A model generated the notes under the pieces. That model saw nothing but the letters and a program-made list of their open reading frames with translations. It did no database searches and was not told where the DNA came from. Below, piece after piece: positions 38,003-46,968 of a DNA stretch of 64,000 nucleotides; the stretch's first letter is position 1; each line of letters starts with the position of its first letter. The stretch comes from Chryseobacterium candidae (GTDB lineage: Bacteria > Bacteroidota > Bacteroidia > Flavobacteriales > Weeksellaceae). The DNA lies in contig NZ_SDLV01000055.1 in the NCBI RefSeq assembly GCF_004916905.1, forward strand, positions 62,001 to 126,000, in the 5' to 3' direction. The position numbers were made by a program, and so were the translations under genes.

Positions 38003-39220
38003 TTATTGTGCTTTTACCTGCTCCAGCTTTATGAATATTTTAGAAAGGTTGGGCTGGGCATTACCTGAAGTGGGAGCTCCTACCATAATGGTTGCGGTAT
38101 AAGCGGTTTTTGAAGAAGCATTACTGTCTATCCAGGTATATCTTCTATGTTCAGGTCCGCCGCCGGATCCGTCTATAATCCCTATATTCCCCCAGTACGC
38201 GTTCCCCATTGCCCCTGTGCCCTGAGGGAACCAGCTGGTTGATGAGTCTGCCATACCACCCCATACACCTGAAGTAATATTGTTTGTGGTTACAGCTGAA
38301 CCAATATAGCCTCCATATTCGGTATTATAATTCCAATACAGACTAACGGTGGAACCTGTATTATTAAATAATTGTACGTTAGGATTGGCAAGGGTTGTAC
38401 CACTTGTAGTATCAAATATTACCCTGATAGAATATTTACCATCCGGGCTGGCAAGAGGTAAAGTATAGGCTTGTTTCCCGTTGGGGTCGGTTGTTAGGGT
38501 AGGGTATCCCATCACAGCTACAGATGAAATGTCGGCACGGCTGGTATTTCCTACTGTAGCGGTACAGTTTTGTACTGCTGTTAAGAAAGGAACTGCAGTG
38601 CTGGTTATAGGAAGACTCATGTCATTGTTGGTGGTAGGAGTTCCACTCACAGAGAAAACCAGTTCGCCACCACCAAATTCCAACGTTCCGGGTCTTAGCT
38701 GAAACGTTAATCCGTTTACTGTAAAAGGAGTACCGGAATTATACGAACCTCCGTTTCCTCCGGTATAAGTAATTCTCAGGTTTCCGCTGTAAGGAGTACC
38801 GGCAGTATAAGTAGCGGGGTTTAGATAAGCTGTACTACATTGTAATGCTGAAATGGCGGGAGCGATGGCATTGGTTGCCTGTGTCAGTCTCTGCCATACT
38901 GTTCCATCAAAGTAATAATAGCCAGTAGCAGTAACATTGATACGCTGTCCTGTTGCATCTCCGCCAGTGATATCGGTAATATAAATTAATGCTCCGGTTT
39001 GATCGCTGCCATAGGTAGCCGTATTGGCGGTAAGCTCAGCTCTGGTAAGCCTTGGAGCCTGTAATCCGAATGGTTGTGTGTTATTCGTAATCAGTCCCGA
39101 ATTATCTCTTGTAGCAGATACATCCAATGTTGTTTTGGGTGAGGATGTATTAATACCTACTTGGGCAAATGAGATTCCGGAAATAAAAATAGCACTGAAT
39201 TGTATAAATTTTGTTTTCAT
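38003..39220 (-). CDS. Secreted GINT-family surface protein
   Basis: 405 aa from ATG 39220 (the frame extends 9 codons upstream, but the signal peptide MKTKFIQFSAIFISGISFAQ begins here). QVGINTSSPKTTLDVSAT, then APRLTRAELTANT and a GYYYFDGTVWQRL head module. The middle has beta-sandwich-like Ser/Thr-Gly repeats (TYTGGNGGSYNSGTPFTVNG), and the C-terminal ~150 residues are unrecognised. Six Cys are absent; no enzyme motif. Flanked by copies of a dispersed repeat in direct orientation. No regulator gene is adjacent, unlike other family members here. Confidence 0.8.
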   Translation of the reverse strand: MKTKFIQFSAIFISGISFAQVGINTSSPKTTLDVSATRDNSGLITNNTQPFGLQAPRLTRAELTANTATYGSDQTGALIYITDITGGDATGQRINVTATGYYYFDGTVWQRLTQATNAIAPAISALQCSTAYLNPATYTAGTPYSGNLRITYTGGNGGSYNSGTPFTVNGLTFQLRPGTLEFGGGELVFSVSGTPTTNNDMSLPITSTAVPFLTAVQNCTATVGNTSRADISSVAVMGYPTLTTDPNGKQAYTLPLASPDGKYSIRVIFDTTSGTTLANPNVQLFNNTGSTVSLYWNYNTEYGGYIGSAVTTNNITSGVWGGMADSSTSWFPQGTGAMGNAYWGNIGIIDGSGGGPEHRRYTWIDSNASSKTAYTATIMVGAPTSGNAQPNLSKIFIKLEQVKAQ

Positions 39221-39395
39221 ATGGAGGCGTGATTTTGTATAAGTCAAATGTAGCTTTTTTTTATGAAAAATTAATAAAAAACGGCTTTAATTAATAAAAA
39301 TTAATTAATTAGTAATATTATGTTTTATTTTTGTGTTTCATATTGGTTTAAAGTTGTCTATATCAAATTCTATTTTTTTTCTCTGCATCACATTA

Positions 39396-39515
39396 TTTTC
39401 TGACGCAAAGCTTACATTTTTGAAACTGTTGATTATAAAAGAACAAAGGATAAAATTAACGAAGTTGCTTCGTTGAAACATACGTATAAGCATCCCGCTT
39501 CATTATTAAGTCACA
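39396..39515 (+). repeat. Dispersed repeat, copy 2
   Basis: Starts TTTTCTGACGCAAAG and continues TTTTTGAAACTGTTG like copy 1 at 37670; the two copies enclose the 38003-39220 gene. Confidence 0.6.
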
Positions 39516-39716
39516 AAAGTTATTATTAAAGTTTAAACAACATCATTGTTAATGCTTTAGAGAGTATAAGAAAATACAACACCATTACGTTCACATATGA
39601 TGAAGATCTTTGATTATCAACAAAGCTTCAGGGTACTTCTTACAGACAAAGTAAATAACTTAAATATTTAAAAGCTTTTGTTGCTTTTGTAGTTTAAAAA
39701 AAGTTAAAACAGCTTT

Positions 39717-39751
39717 TTTGTGAAATTTACAGTCTGATTCTTTTATGTTTG
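39717..39751 (+). promoter_or_regulatory. Promoter of the PIG-L operon (TTTG-N23-TATGTTTG)
   Basis: TTTG at 39717-39720 and exact -7 element TATGTTTG at 39744-39751. Transcription would begin near 39757, after the TTG at 39749 that extends the open frame, so the real start is ATG 39797. Confidence 0.6.
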
Positions 39752-39796
39752 AAAGAAAAACGATTTACTTATATTTGCTCTGCAAAGCAAATTCAA

Positions 39797-42301
39797 ATGT
39801 TCAAAAAAGTAATTACCGTATGTGTCCTTAGCTTTTATTCGGTTTTTTGTTCGGCTCAACAGGTTCGGCCTTCCAAATCATCTGAAATTTACCGCGAACT
39901 CAAAACCCTTAAACACCTTCCTAAAGTTTTATACCTTGCGGCTCATCCCGATGATGAGAATACAGGATTGCTCTCCTGGTTAATCAACGATCAAAATGTA
40001 GAAACGGGCTATTTATCTTTAACAAGAGGAGATGGAGGTCAGAATTTATTAGGTACAGAGCAGGGAGCTGCATTGGGGTTAATCAGAACACATGAGCTTT
40101 TGGAGGCAAGAAAGTTAGATGGCGCCCAACAGTTTTTTACCCGTGCCATTGATTTCGGATTCTCTAAAAATACTACTGATACTTTTAAACAGTGGGATGC
40201 AGGCAGCATTACTGCGGATGTAGTTTGGGTAATCCGTCAATTCCGTCCTGATGTTATCATTTGTCGTTTTCCTCCTACTGCTGCTGCGGGCCACGGACAA
40301 CATGCGGCTTCTGCGGTGGTTGCGGAAAAAGCTTTTAAGCTGGCAGGCGATAAAACGGCTTTCCCGGATCAGCTGAAATATGTTAATACATGGCAGCCAA
40401 AACGCGTATTGTGGAATACTTTTCGGTTTGGCGGGGTTAATACCACCGCAGAAAATCAACTGAAAGTTACCGTTGGGCAATATGATGCTCAGCTGGGAAT
40501 GGGCTATGGTGAATTGGCAGGATTAAGCAGGAGTTTACACAAAAGCCAGGGTGCAGGAACACAGTCTGTGGCCGGCATCAGAACTGAATATTTTTCCCAC
40601 GTTATCGGTGAGCCCGCAAAAGCAACACTATTTGATGGAGTAACAAAGACGTGGACCTCGCAGGGAAACGCTGATATTGACCAGGCATTGGATAAAATTA
40701 TTTCCGCTTTTAATTTCAATAATCCTGATCTTAGCTTACCTGCTTTGCTTGCTTTGCGAAAAAAGGTCATGGCAATCAAAGATGCAGACCTGAAAAGGGA
40801 TAAAATGAAATCTCTCGACAATATCATTGTAAGCTGTGCCGGATTTATGGGAGAGGCAGTTACCAGCCAGGCTGAAGCTGTTGCCGGCGAGCATTACAAT
40901 TTCAGGTTAAATCTGATTTCAAGAACTGCAAATCCTGTTGTTTTAGAAAATGTAAAATGGATAAGTCAATCAGAGAGTTTTAATAGAGAACTATCAAAAG
41001 ATTCTTTAATTACCATTCAGCATACCATTCAGATTCCTGCTGATGCATCACTCACAGAACCTTACTGGCTTTCAAAACCACCTGCGGACGCAGCCACTTT
41101 TTCTGTTCCCAATGATACGTTAATCGGTTTGCCTGAGGCAGAATCACCCCTGAATGTTTTGCTTGGTTTAAAAATCGGTTCAGAAAAGTTTCAGGTTAAA
41201 CTTCCTTTATCTTTCAAGAAATTAGATCCGGTTCGTGGCGATGTGGTTGAAGCCTTGCGTATAGTTCCTGCCCTGGAACTGAAATTTACACAACCACTTT
41301 ATCTTGTCAAAGAAAATGAAGATTTGCACTTGAGTTTAAATGTTAAGGTGAATTCTGACAAACAGTACAATAAAGGTACTCTGAATCTGATGTATAACGG
41401 AGAACGGTTGGGCAGCGCAGACATAAATTCAGCAAAAGGTAAAGATTTTACCGTGGATTACGTTATTCCAAAAGCTAAGCTGGCTTCTATACACTCATCT
41501 CGTTTGCAATTGGATGCCGGTTTTCTTGCGGATGGAGTAACTTATAATAAAAAACAGATATTAATTCAATACCCGCATCTGCCTTCCTTGCAATATTTTG
41601 CTCCTGCAACCGTCGTTGTAATGAAAGGAGATATTCAGGCTAAGGTTAAAAAAGTGGGTTATATAGAAGGCGCTGGAGATTTCATTCCTGAGTTTCTACG
41701 TATCGCAGGAGTTCAGGTAGATGTCCTTAAAGACGAAGATTTTTATGGTAACTTGGATGAGTCTGCTGGAAACGGCAGTCCAAACAAGCTATCGCAATAT
41801 GATGCCATAGTGCTGGGTGTTCGTGCCAATAACACAGAAAAAAAACTGGGCCGCTGGATGCCTTTTTTATGGTCTTATGCAAAGGGTGGGGGGAATCTGG
41901 TGATGCAGTATAACACCAATCAGGATACAACCGTTAACCAATTGGGAATGTACAGTTTCAGTATTGCCAATAAGCGTGTTACTGAAGAGAATGCAGCCGT
42001 TACGTTTTTAAATCCCAATCATAAATTACTGAACTTTCCGAACAAAATTACTATGGATGATTTTACAAGCTGGGTACAGGAACGTGGCGCCTATTTTCCT
42101 GCTCAATGGGATGCCGCATATGAACCGCTTTTTGAAATGCATGATACTGGTGAAGAGCCTCTGAAGGGATCAACTTTATATGCCCGATACGGAAAGGGTA
42201 ATTTTATTTATACATCGCTGGCATTTTTCAGGCAACTGCCTGCGGGAAATGTTGGGGCGGCACGTTTATTTTTAAACTTTTTATCTGCGCAGAAAAACTG
42301 A
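39797..42301 (+). CDS. Exported PIG-L (LmbE-like) deacetylase, long form
   Basis: 834 aa. Signal peptide 1-18 (SVFCSAQ), then the PIG-L domain: HPDDE at 50-54 (zinc site), with GDGGQN and LIRTHELLEARKLDG downstream, and a second His region AAAGHGQHAA near residue 165. After about residue 330 come beta-sandwich modules and, near 630-830, a glutamine-amidotransferase/ThuA-like region (GAGDFIPEFLRIAGVQVDVL; NWRANNTEKKLG-type loop). Long two-part PIG-L proteins like this are typical of Bacteroidota and presumably de-N-acetylate an extracellular sugar. First gene of a four-gene operon with a sodium symporter, pointing to uptake of the released compound. Confidence 0.9.
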   Translation: MFKKVITVCVLSFYSVFCSAQQVRPSKSSEIYRELKTLKHLPKVLYLAAHPDDENTGLLSWLINDQNVETGYLSLTRGDGGQNLLGTEQGAALGLIRTHELLEARKLDGAQQFFTRAIDFGFSKNTTDTFKQWDAGSITADVVWVIRQFRPDVIICRFPPTAAAGHGQHAASAVVAEKAFKLAGDKTAFPDQLKYVNTWQPKRVLWNTFRFGGVNTTAENQLKVTVGQYDAQLGMGYGELAGLSRSLHKSQGAGTQSVAGIRTEYFSHVIGEPAKATLFDGVTKTWTSQGNADIDQALDKIISAFNFNNPDLSLPALLALRKKVMAIKDADLKRDKMKSLDNIIVSCAGFMGEAVTSQAEAVAGEHYNFRLNLISRTANPVVLENVKWISQSESFNRELSKDSLITIQHTIQIPADASLTEPYWLSKPPADAATFSVPNDTLIGLPEAESPLNVLLGLKIGSEKFQVKLPLSFKKLDPVRGDVVEALRIVPALELKFTQPLYLVKENEDLHLSLNVKVNSDKQYNKGTLNLMYNGERLGSADINSAKGKDFTVDYVIPKAKLASIHSSRLQLDAGFLADGVTYNKKQILIQYPHLPSLQYFAPATVVVMKGDIQAKVKKVGYIEGAGDFIPEFLRIAGVQVDVLKDEDFYGNLDESAGNGSPNKLSQYDAIVLGVRANNTEKKLGRWMPFLWSYAKGGGNLVMQYNTNQDTTVNQLGMYSFSIANKRVTEENAAVTFLNPNHKLLNFPNKITMDDFTSWVQERGAYFPAQWDAAYEPLFEMHDTGEEPLKGSTLYARYGKGNFIYTSLAFFRQLPAGNVGAARLFLNFLSAQKN

Positions 42302-42405
42302 TGAACAAGCAATTTAAAAATTGGAATACCTGGTATATACTAATGGTTGTTGCATTAGTATTGCAGATCGCATTTTATTATGGGTTTACTAAATTCTGGG
42401 CATGA
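42301..42405 (+). CDS. 34-aa single-pass membrane peptide, translationally coupled
   Basis: ATG at 42301 shares its A with the stop TGA of the PIG-L gene (ATGA-type overlap), and its own stop TGA at 42403-42405 overlaps the next ATG at 42402 (ATGA again). The sequence has a basic N-terminus (MNKQFKNW) and one TM helix (WYILMVVALVLQIAFYYGF) ending TKFWA. Both overlaps leave no gaps, so it is very likely translated. It may be a subunit or chaperone of the symporter that follows. Confidence 0.75.
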   Translation: MNKQFKNWNTWYILMVVALVLQIAFYYGFTKFWA

Positions 42406-44093
42406 GTACTATAGATTGGACAGTTCTTATTGTTACACTTGTTGCAGTGGTAGTTTACGGCGTATTCATCGGTCGTGGTCAGAAAAGCAACGAATCCTAC
42501 CTGAAAGCAGATAATAAAATGCCCTGGTACATTGTGCTTATCGGTATTATGGCTACGCAGGCAAGTGCCATTACATTTCTTTCAGCACCGGGACAGGCTT
42601 ATACAGACGGAATGCGTTTTGTGCAGTATTATTTTGGTCTGCCTTTGGCGATGATTGTGATCTGTATTACTTTCATCCCGATTTTTCAGCGCTTGAATGT
42701 GTATACGGCCTATGAATATTTAGAAAATCGTTTTGATAAAAAAACAAGGGTACTCACTTCACTGTTATTCCTTTTTTCCAGAGGTTTATCAACGGGAATC
42801 AGCATTTACGCTCCAAGTATCATCTTATCAAGCGTTTTAAACTGGAATATTTATTTAACGAATGTCTTAACAGGGGGTATTCTGCTGATTTATACCTATG
42901 TTGGCGGAGCAAAAGCGATCGCTCACACCCAAAAATTACAGTTTCTGATTATTCTGGGAACAATGGCTTTTGCAGGCTATCTGCTCATTCAGAATATGCC
43001 GAATGGAATTGGCTTTAATGATGCACTTTATCTTGCGGGGAAATCCGGAAAGCTGAACGTAATTACTACAGAATTCGACTGGAAAGATAAATACAATATT
43101 TGGAGTGGCTTAATTGGTGGTTTTTTTCTTGCCCTTTCTTACTTCGGTACAGACCAGAGCCAGGTTGGGAGATATATTACCGCGAAAGACAATACCAATG
43201 CGAAAATGGGTCTGCTGTTGAACGGATTGGTCAAAATTCCGATGCAGTTTGCTATTCTTCTTATCGGTGCTTTACTTTTCGCTTTCTTTTCTCTTAAACC
43301 GGCTCCGATTTATTTTAACGAACGTTCCTATCAATACTTAAAGGAAACAAAACCTGAACAGGCTGCGGTTTTTGAAAAAGAACATCAGGATTTACAAATA
43401 AAATTTAATGCAGAATCGAAAGAAATTTTAAGGCTTAAAGAAGCTCATTCTCCTCAGCTTACAAAAACAATTCAGGATTTTAAAAATACACAAACAGAAG
43501 TAAAAGCACTGCACGGCAGGGTAGAGGAAGCGATCAATAAATCAAACTATAATGCGGAGAAAACGGATACGAATTACATTTTCCTGTATTTCGTGAAAAA
43601 TACTCTGCCTGTAGGGATGATCGGTTTACTGTTTGCTGTCATTTTTCTGGCCAGCTGGGGTTCCATTTCGGCAGCACTGAATTCCCTTGCCGCCTGCTCA
43701 TTAAAAGATGTTCATTTGATATTCAGCAAAGAAATTCCTGATGAAAAAACCGAGCTGAAGTACAGCCGTCTGCATACGTTGGCCTGGGGTATTTTCTCAA
43801 TCGGAGTAGCCATGTTTGCCACTCAGATGGGTTCCCTCATTGAGGCGGTTAATGTATTGGGTTCTCTTTTCTACGGCCCGATATTGGGAATTTTTCTTGT
43901 CGCATTTTACTATAAAAAAATCAATGGCTCAAATGTATTTATTTCTGCAATTTTATCAGAAATTACAGTTATTGCCGTTTATCAGTTTGATATCATTTCA
44001 TTCCTTTGGCTTAATGTAATTGGTGCAGCGGCAGTTATTGTATTTTCGGCAATCATAATGCTGTTTTATAAACAGAAAGTAGTAAATTCGTAA
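42402..44093 (+). CDS. Sodium:solute symporter (SSS family)
   Basis: 563 aa, 13-14 TM helices, with the sodium symporter signature GxxSAITFLSAPGQAY near the start and the LASWGSISAALNSLAACSLKD segment near residue 425 that forms the Na+-site helix. A hydrophilic insertion of about 75 residues between residues ~305 and ~385 (AAVFEKEHQDLQIKFNAESK, coiled-coil-like) is unusual for the family. Overlaps the 34-aa ORF by 4 nt. The operon context suggests uptake of a product made by the PIG-L deacetylase; the substrate is unknown. Confidence 0.9.
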   Translation: MSTIDWTVLIVTLVAVVVYGVFIGRGQKSNESYLKADNKMPWYIVLIGIMATQASAITFLSAPGQAYTDGMRFVQYYFGLPLAMIVICITFIPIFQRLNVYTAYEYLENRFDKKTRVLTSLLFLFSRGLSTGISIYAPSIILSSVLNWNIYLTNVLTGGILLIYTYVGGAKAIAHTQKLQFLIILGTMAFAGYLLIQNMPNGIGFNDALYLAGKSGKLNVITTEFDWKDKYNIWSGLIGGFFLALSYFGTDQSQVGRYITAKDNTNAKMGLLLNGLVKIPMQFAILLIGALLFAFFSLKPAPIYFNERSYQYLKETKPEQAAVFEKEHQDLQIKFNAESKEILRLKEAHSPQLTKTIQDFKNTQTEVKALHGRVEEAINKSNYNAEKTDTNYIFLYFVKNTLPVGMIGLLFAVIFLASWGSISAALNSLAACSLKDVHLIFSKEIPDEKTELKYSRLHTLAWGIFSIGVAMFATQMGSLIEAVNVLGSLFYGPILGIFLVAFYYKKINGSNVFISAILSEITVIAVYQFDIISFLWLNVIGAAAVIVFSAIIMLFYKQKVVNS

Positions 44094-44128
44094 ACAAACA
44101 ATAACAAAAATAAACAAATAAAAATAGT

Positions 44129-44647
44129 ATGAAAACAATGATTAAATCTGCTACCGTACTTTTTGCTGCCGTAACACTTTCAGTGAATGCCTTTGCACAG
44201 GAGGCTAAAAAACCTGCCAGCCCTCCGGCTACGGCTACGGGAAAAATTAAAGATGCAACTATTACAATAGCCTATAGCAGTCCTTCTGTAAAAGGACGTA
44301 CAATCTGGGGCGGTTTAGAAGCTTATGATAAAGTTTGGCGTGCGGGTGCCAATGAAGCAACTACTTTTGAAACGGATAAAGATATTACTGTTCAGGGTAA
44401 AAAACTACCTGCAGGTAAATACAGCTTTTTCTTAATCCCTAAACAGAGCGGAACCTGGACTGCGATTTTTAATAAAGAACCAAAACAGTGGGGCGCTTAT
44501 AAATACGAACAAGCTAAAGATGCTTTACGTGTAGAGGTAAAAACAAAAGCTTTACCAGCCACACAGGAAAATCTGGTGTATAAAATAAACAATAATGGAT
44601 TCACTATGGATTGGGATAAAATCTCAGTTCCTGTAGAGATAAAATAA
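44129..44647 (+). CDS. DUF2911 family exported protein
   Basis: 172 aa. Signal peptide 1-23 (VNAFAQ). Conserved DUF2911 segments: ITIAYSSPSVKGRTIWGG, YDKVWRAGANEATTFETDKD, GKYSFFLIPKQSGTWTAIFN. The family is common in Bacteroidota, is periplasmic or outer-membrane, and has no assigned activity. Last gene of the PIG-L/symporter operon, followed directly by a terminator. Confidence 0.9.
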   Translation: MKTMIKSATVLFAAVTLSVNAFAQEAKKPASPPATATGKIKDATITIAYSSPSVKGRTIWGGLEAYDKVWRAGANEATTFETDKDITVQGKKLPAGKYSFFLIPKQSGTWTAIFNKEPKQWGAYKYEQAKDALRVEVKTKALPATQENLVYKINNNGFTMDWDKISVPVEIK

Positions 44648-44661
44648 ATAGAAGAACTGAA

Positions 44662-44688
44662 AATCCCGGTTAATCCGGGATTTTTTTT
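44662..44688 (+). terminator. Intrinsic terminator closing the PIG-L/symporter operon
   Basis: AATCCCGG / CCGGGATT, 8-bp stem, loop TTAAT, then TTTTTTT. Confidence 0.92.
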
Positions 44689-44869
44689 GTTTAAAGTTTT
44701 GAATTGTATCAAAGATTACCATTGAGACCGTTCTATTTCGTTTATTTAAACAGAATAAGCATTTTGTCTTTTTAATTGAGTCAACGGGCATATCTTTAAA
44801 CACTTTTATAGATGATTTAATTCTTTTAAGCTTAATTAAACAGGAATTAGGGATCCTCAATAAAGCCTT

Positions 44870-45520
44870 TTAAGAACCAGACAATTCAAAGATTTTGTCA
44901 ATATCTAAACTTCTGTATTCTGAATATACATGTGAATGAAAATCATTCAATTTTCTGAGCAATTCTAAAAGTTCTGCTTTTTCTTTATTTTCAAGCTTGC
45001 CTGCAAGAATTCTGGACGTCATATTCACTTTTTCAACGGAACGGTGGAAATAATCTTCTCCTTTTTCGGTGATGTTGAGGCGTTTACTCCTTTTATCCTC
45101 AATATCGTTCTTTTCCTCGATTAGGTCATATTCCAGAAGACGTTTGATAATCTGCGTTCCGGTCTGTTTTTCGTGTCCGTTTCTTTCAATCAGCTGAATT
45201 TTAGTGAGATTCGGTTCGTCTTTCAGCCGGTAGAGATAAGTGAATTCTTCATTGGCCAATTCAGGGAAATTATGAAGGCCTTTTCTGATCAATTGTTTAG
45301 AATACCGTCCCAAAAGTAAAACCTGTTTGCAGATTTCATTTTCTGTAAAAGAAACCTGATGCTTTTCATTTTTAAAAAGCTTTGTCGGGCTTTCCGTTCT
45401 GTATTTTTTATCATTCAGCCACAAGCGGAAATCCTCAACAGTGGAGTGAGGTTTATAGGCTTCGGAGCTTTCAAATTCTTTTACCTGATGCAGTAAATCA
45501 ATGAAAAAGTCAGTATTCAT
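44870..45520 (-). CDS. MarR-family transcription regulator
   Basis: 216 aa, with the MarR winged helix at about 95-170 (LTKIQLIERNGHEKQTGTQI then the DIEDKRSKRLNITEKGEDYF wing). An N-terminal ~80-residue extension precedes it. It lies 33 nt downstream of the SDR gene on the same strand, but an exact -7 element (CAAATTTA, 45525-45532) sits so close that its own transcript may be leaderless. A perfect 12-bp palindrome (45548-45559) next to that promoter could be an autoregulatory operator. Probably controls the photolyase-region genes or itself. Confidence 0.88.
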   Translation of the reverse strand: MNTDFFIDLLHQVKEFESSEAYKPHSTVEDFRLWLNDKKYRTESPTKLFKNEKHQVSFTENEICKQVLLLGRYSKQLIRKGLHNFPELANEEFTYLYRLKDEPNLTKIQLIERNGHEKQTGTQIIKRLLEYDLIEEKNDIEDKRSKRLNITEKGEDYFHRSVEKVNMTSRILAGKLENKEKAELLELLRKLNDFHSHVYSEYRSLDIDKIFELSGS

Positions 45521-45524
45521 AGCG

Positions 45525-45532
45525 CAAATTTA
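45525..45532 (-). promoter_or_regulatory. -7 element (TAAATTTG) immediately before the MarR start
   Basis: Exact TAnnTTTG on the minus strand ending 4 nt before the ATG at 45520, which predicts a leaderless or nearly leaderless mRNA. Confidence 0.45.
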
Positions 45533-45547
45533 AGCTAAATATTTTTT

Positions 45548-45559
45548 CTGTAATTACAG
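45548..45559. promoter_or_regulatory. 12-bp palindrome, possible MarR operator
   Basis: CTGTAATTACAG is a perfect palindrome overlapping the SDR stop and lying just upstream of the MarR -7 element. Confidence 0.35.
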
Positions 45560-46252
45560 TTTTACACTTCCCATTCCGCCGTCAATTCCAATAACCTGCC
45601 CTGTGATCCAGGAAGATCTGTCCGAAACCAAAAAAGCCGTAATTTCCGCAATTTCTTCAGCAGTTCCCACTCTCTGTAACGGATGTCTTTTCGCAGAAGC
45701 TTCTCTTTTTTCCGGGGTTGATAAAAGTTGTGATGCCAGATTCGTGTCCGTTAAAGAAGGTGCAATGGCATTGACCCTGATTTTCTGGCCCGAAAATTCT
45801 GCCGCTAAGCTTTTCGTAAGACCTTCCACAGCATTTTTACTTGCCGCAATAGAAGCGTGAAAAGGCATTCCGAGTTTTGCCGCGACCGAACTGAATAGAA
45901 CAACCGATGCACTTTCAGATTTTTTAAGATGGGGCAAAAGCTTCTGAATAATTTTAACTGCTCCTAAAACATTGATTTCAAAATCATTTTTAAAATCATC
46001 CAAAGAAAGCCGGTTGAAAGGTTTCAAATTAATGCTGCCTGGCGCATAAACCAATCCGTCAACAACATCAGGAAAGCTGATTTCATCTAAATTTCCCGAA
46101 AGAATGTCCATGGTATGGAATTCAATATTCGGATGATTCAGTTCCGGATTTTCTGTTCTGGAAACTCCGATGATTTTGTTTTCTGGTGCAAGATTTTTTG
46201 CCGTTGCCAGTCCGATACCTTTTCCACAACCGATGATGACGATATTTTTCAT
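45554..46252 (-). CDS. Short-chain dehydrogenase/reductase
   Basis: 232 aa from ATG 46252 (KNIVIIGCGKGIGLATAK), where the Rossmann GxxxGIG (residues 8-14) begins; the frame runs 17 codons further, but the added N-terminus is not conserved. NxAP (NAIAPS) and the catalytic Ser with YxxxK-like region (SVVLFSSVAAKLGMPFHASI AASKNA) are present; the usual Tyr is His-Ala in HASIAASK, so the YxxxK motif is changed. In Flavobacteriia this SDR is regularly found with photolyase-related genes. Reaction and substrate unknown. Confidence 0.87.
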   Translation of the reverse strand: MKNIVIIGCGKGIGLATAKNLAPENKIIGVSRTENPELNHPNIEFHTMDILSGNLDEISFPDVVDGLVYAPGSINLKPFNRLSLDDFKNDFEINVLGAVKIIQKLLPHLKKSESASVVLFSSVAAKLGMPFHASIAASKNAVEGLTKSLAAEFSGQKIRVNAIAPSLTDTNLASQLLSTPEKREASAKRHPLQRVGTAEEIAEITAFLVSDRSSWITGQVIGIDGGMGSVKL

Positions 46253-46389
46253 ATGCAGATATTTATTGTTTTTTAAGATCACATGGAATCGCTGTATCTT
46301 CATTGGTGTTTGAGCAAGCTAATAATGGCGATTTCATAATGATTTATTTTTGATATTTTAACGCTATGAGCGTAGGCTTTTTTAATTTG

Positions 46390-46473
46390 AGACACTTCTA
46401 CCAGCTCAGTGTGACAACTCTAATACTTTTCGCTTAATTATTTCTCTACTGTCAGGCTGAGCTTGTCGAAGCC
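46390..46473. repeat. Dispersed ~85-bp inverted-repeat element, copy A
   Basis: Ends TTCTACCAGCTCAGTGTGACA and TGTCAGGCTGAGCTTGTCGAA (imperfect inverted repeat), with a conserved middle 'ACTCTAATACTTTTCGCTT'. Copy B at 49885 is nearly the same. Confidence 0.65.
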
Positions 46474-46545
46474 ATTTACATCAAACTTTTATGCTCTTTT
46501 GAACAACTAACTTATTCGTAAACTATTCTTTTATGGTAGGATTAA

Positions 46546-46827
46546 TTACCTTTTCGATATTTTATTATTACTGATCATCCGTTGTCTGCTGCATTTAAAG
46601 CGGTTGATTTCTTCGCTTCTTTTTTTCAGATGTTTCTGGCTCACTCCGGAGTTTACTCTTTTTCTCCACAGCTTAAAACTGGATTCTTTCAGCTCCGAAC
46701 GCATCAGTTCAATCACTTCCGATTCGCTCATTCCAAACTGAAATTGTATGGCTTCAAACGGCGTTCTGTCTTCCCAAGCCATTTCGATGATTCTGTCGAT
46801 TTGTTGTATGTTGAGGTTTTTATTCAT
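46546..46827 (-). CDS. TIGR03643 (DUF2805) family protein
   Basis: 93 aa. Core IIEMAWEDRTPFEAIQFQFG and SESEVIELMRSELKESSFKLWRKR is the TIGR03643 signature. This short family is found almost only beside photolyase/cryptochrome genes, as here. It lies 141 nt downstream of the photolyase-related gene. Function unknown; the genomic neighbour suggests a role with light-dependent DNA repair or sensing. Confidence 0.85.
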   Translation of the reverse strand: MNKNLNIQQIDRIIEMAWEDRTPFEAIQFQFGMSESEVIELMRSELKESSFKLWRKRVNSGVSQKHLKKRSEEINRFKCSRQRMISNNKISKR

Positions 46828-46891
46828 TTTTTTGTTTTTTTAACTGAAATAGTTCATGATGATATCTCTTATACTAACTTTTATTCTGCTT

Positions 46892-46915
46892 TGTCAGGCT
46901 GAGCTTATCGAAGCC
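46892..46915. repeat. Half-copy of the dispersed inverted-repeat element
   Basis: TGTCAGGCTGAGCTTATCGAAGCC, one end of the element only, in the gap before the photolyase-related gene. Confidence 0.5.
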
Positions 46916-46968
46916 TTTTTTTCTTTTTCAGGATTTATATTCAAACATTTCTTGCGTGGCTAAAAGAA

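Larger units (their letters stand above)
39221..39796. other. Intergenic region with repeat copy and PIG-L promoter
   Basis: 576 nt. Contains repeat copy 2 (39396) and the promoter at 39717-39751. An AT-rich stretch (39250-39320) lies upstream of the minus-strand GINT gene. No ORF is supported. Confidence 0.45.
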
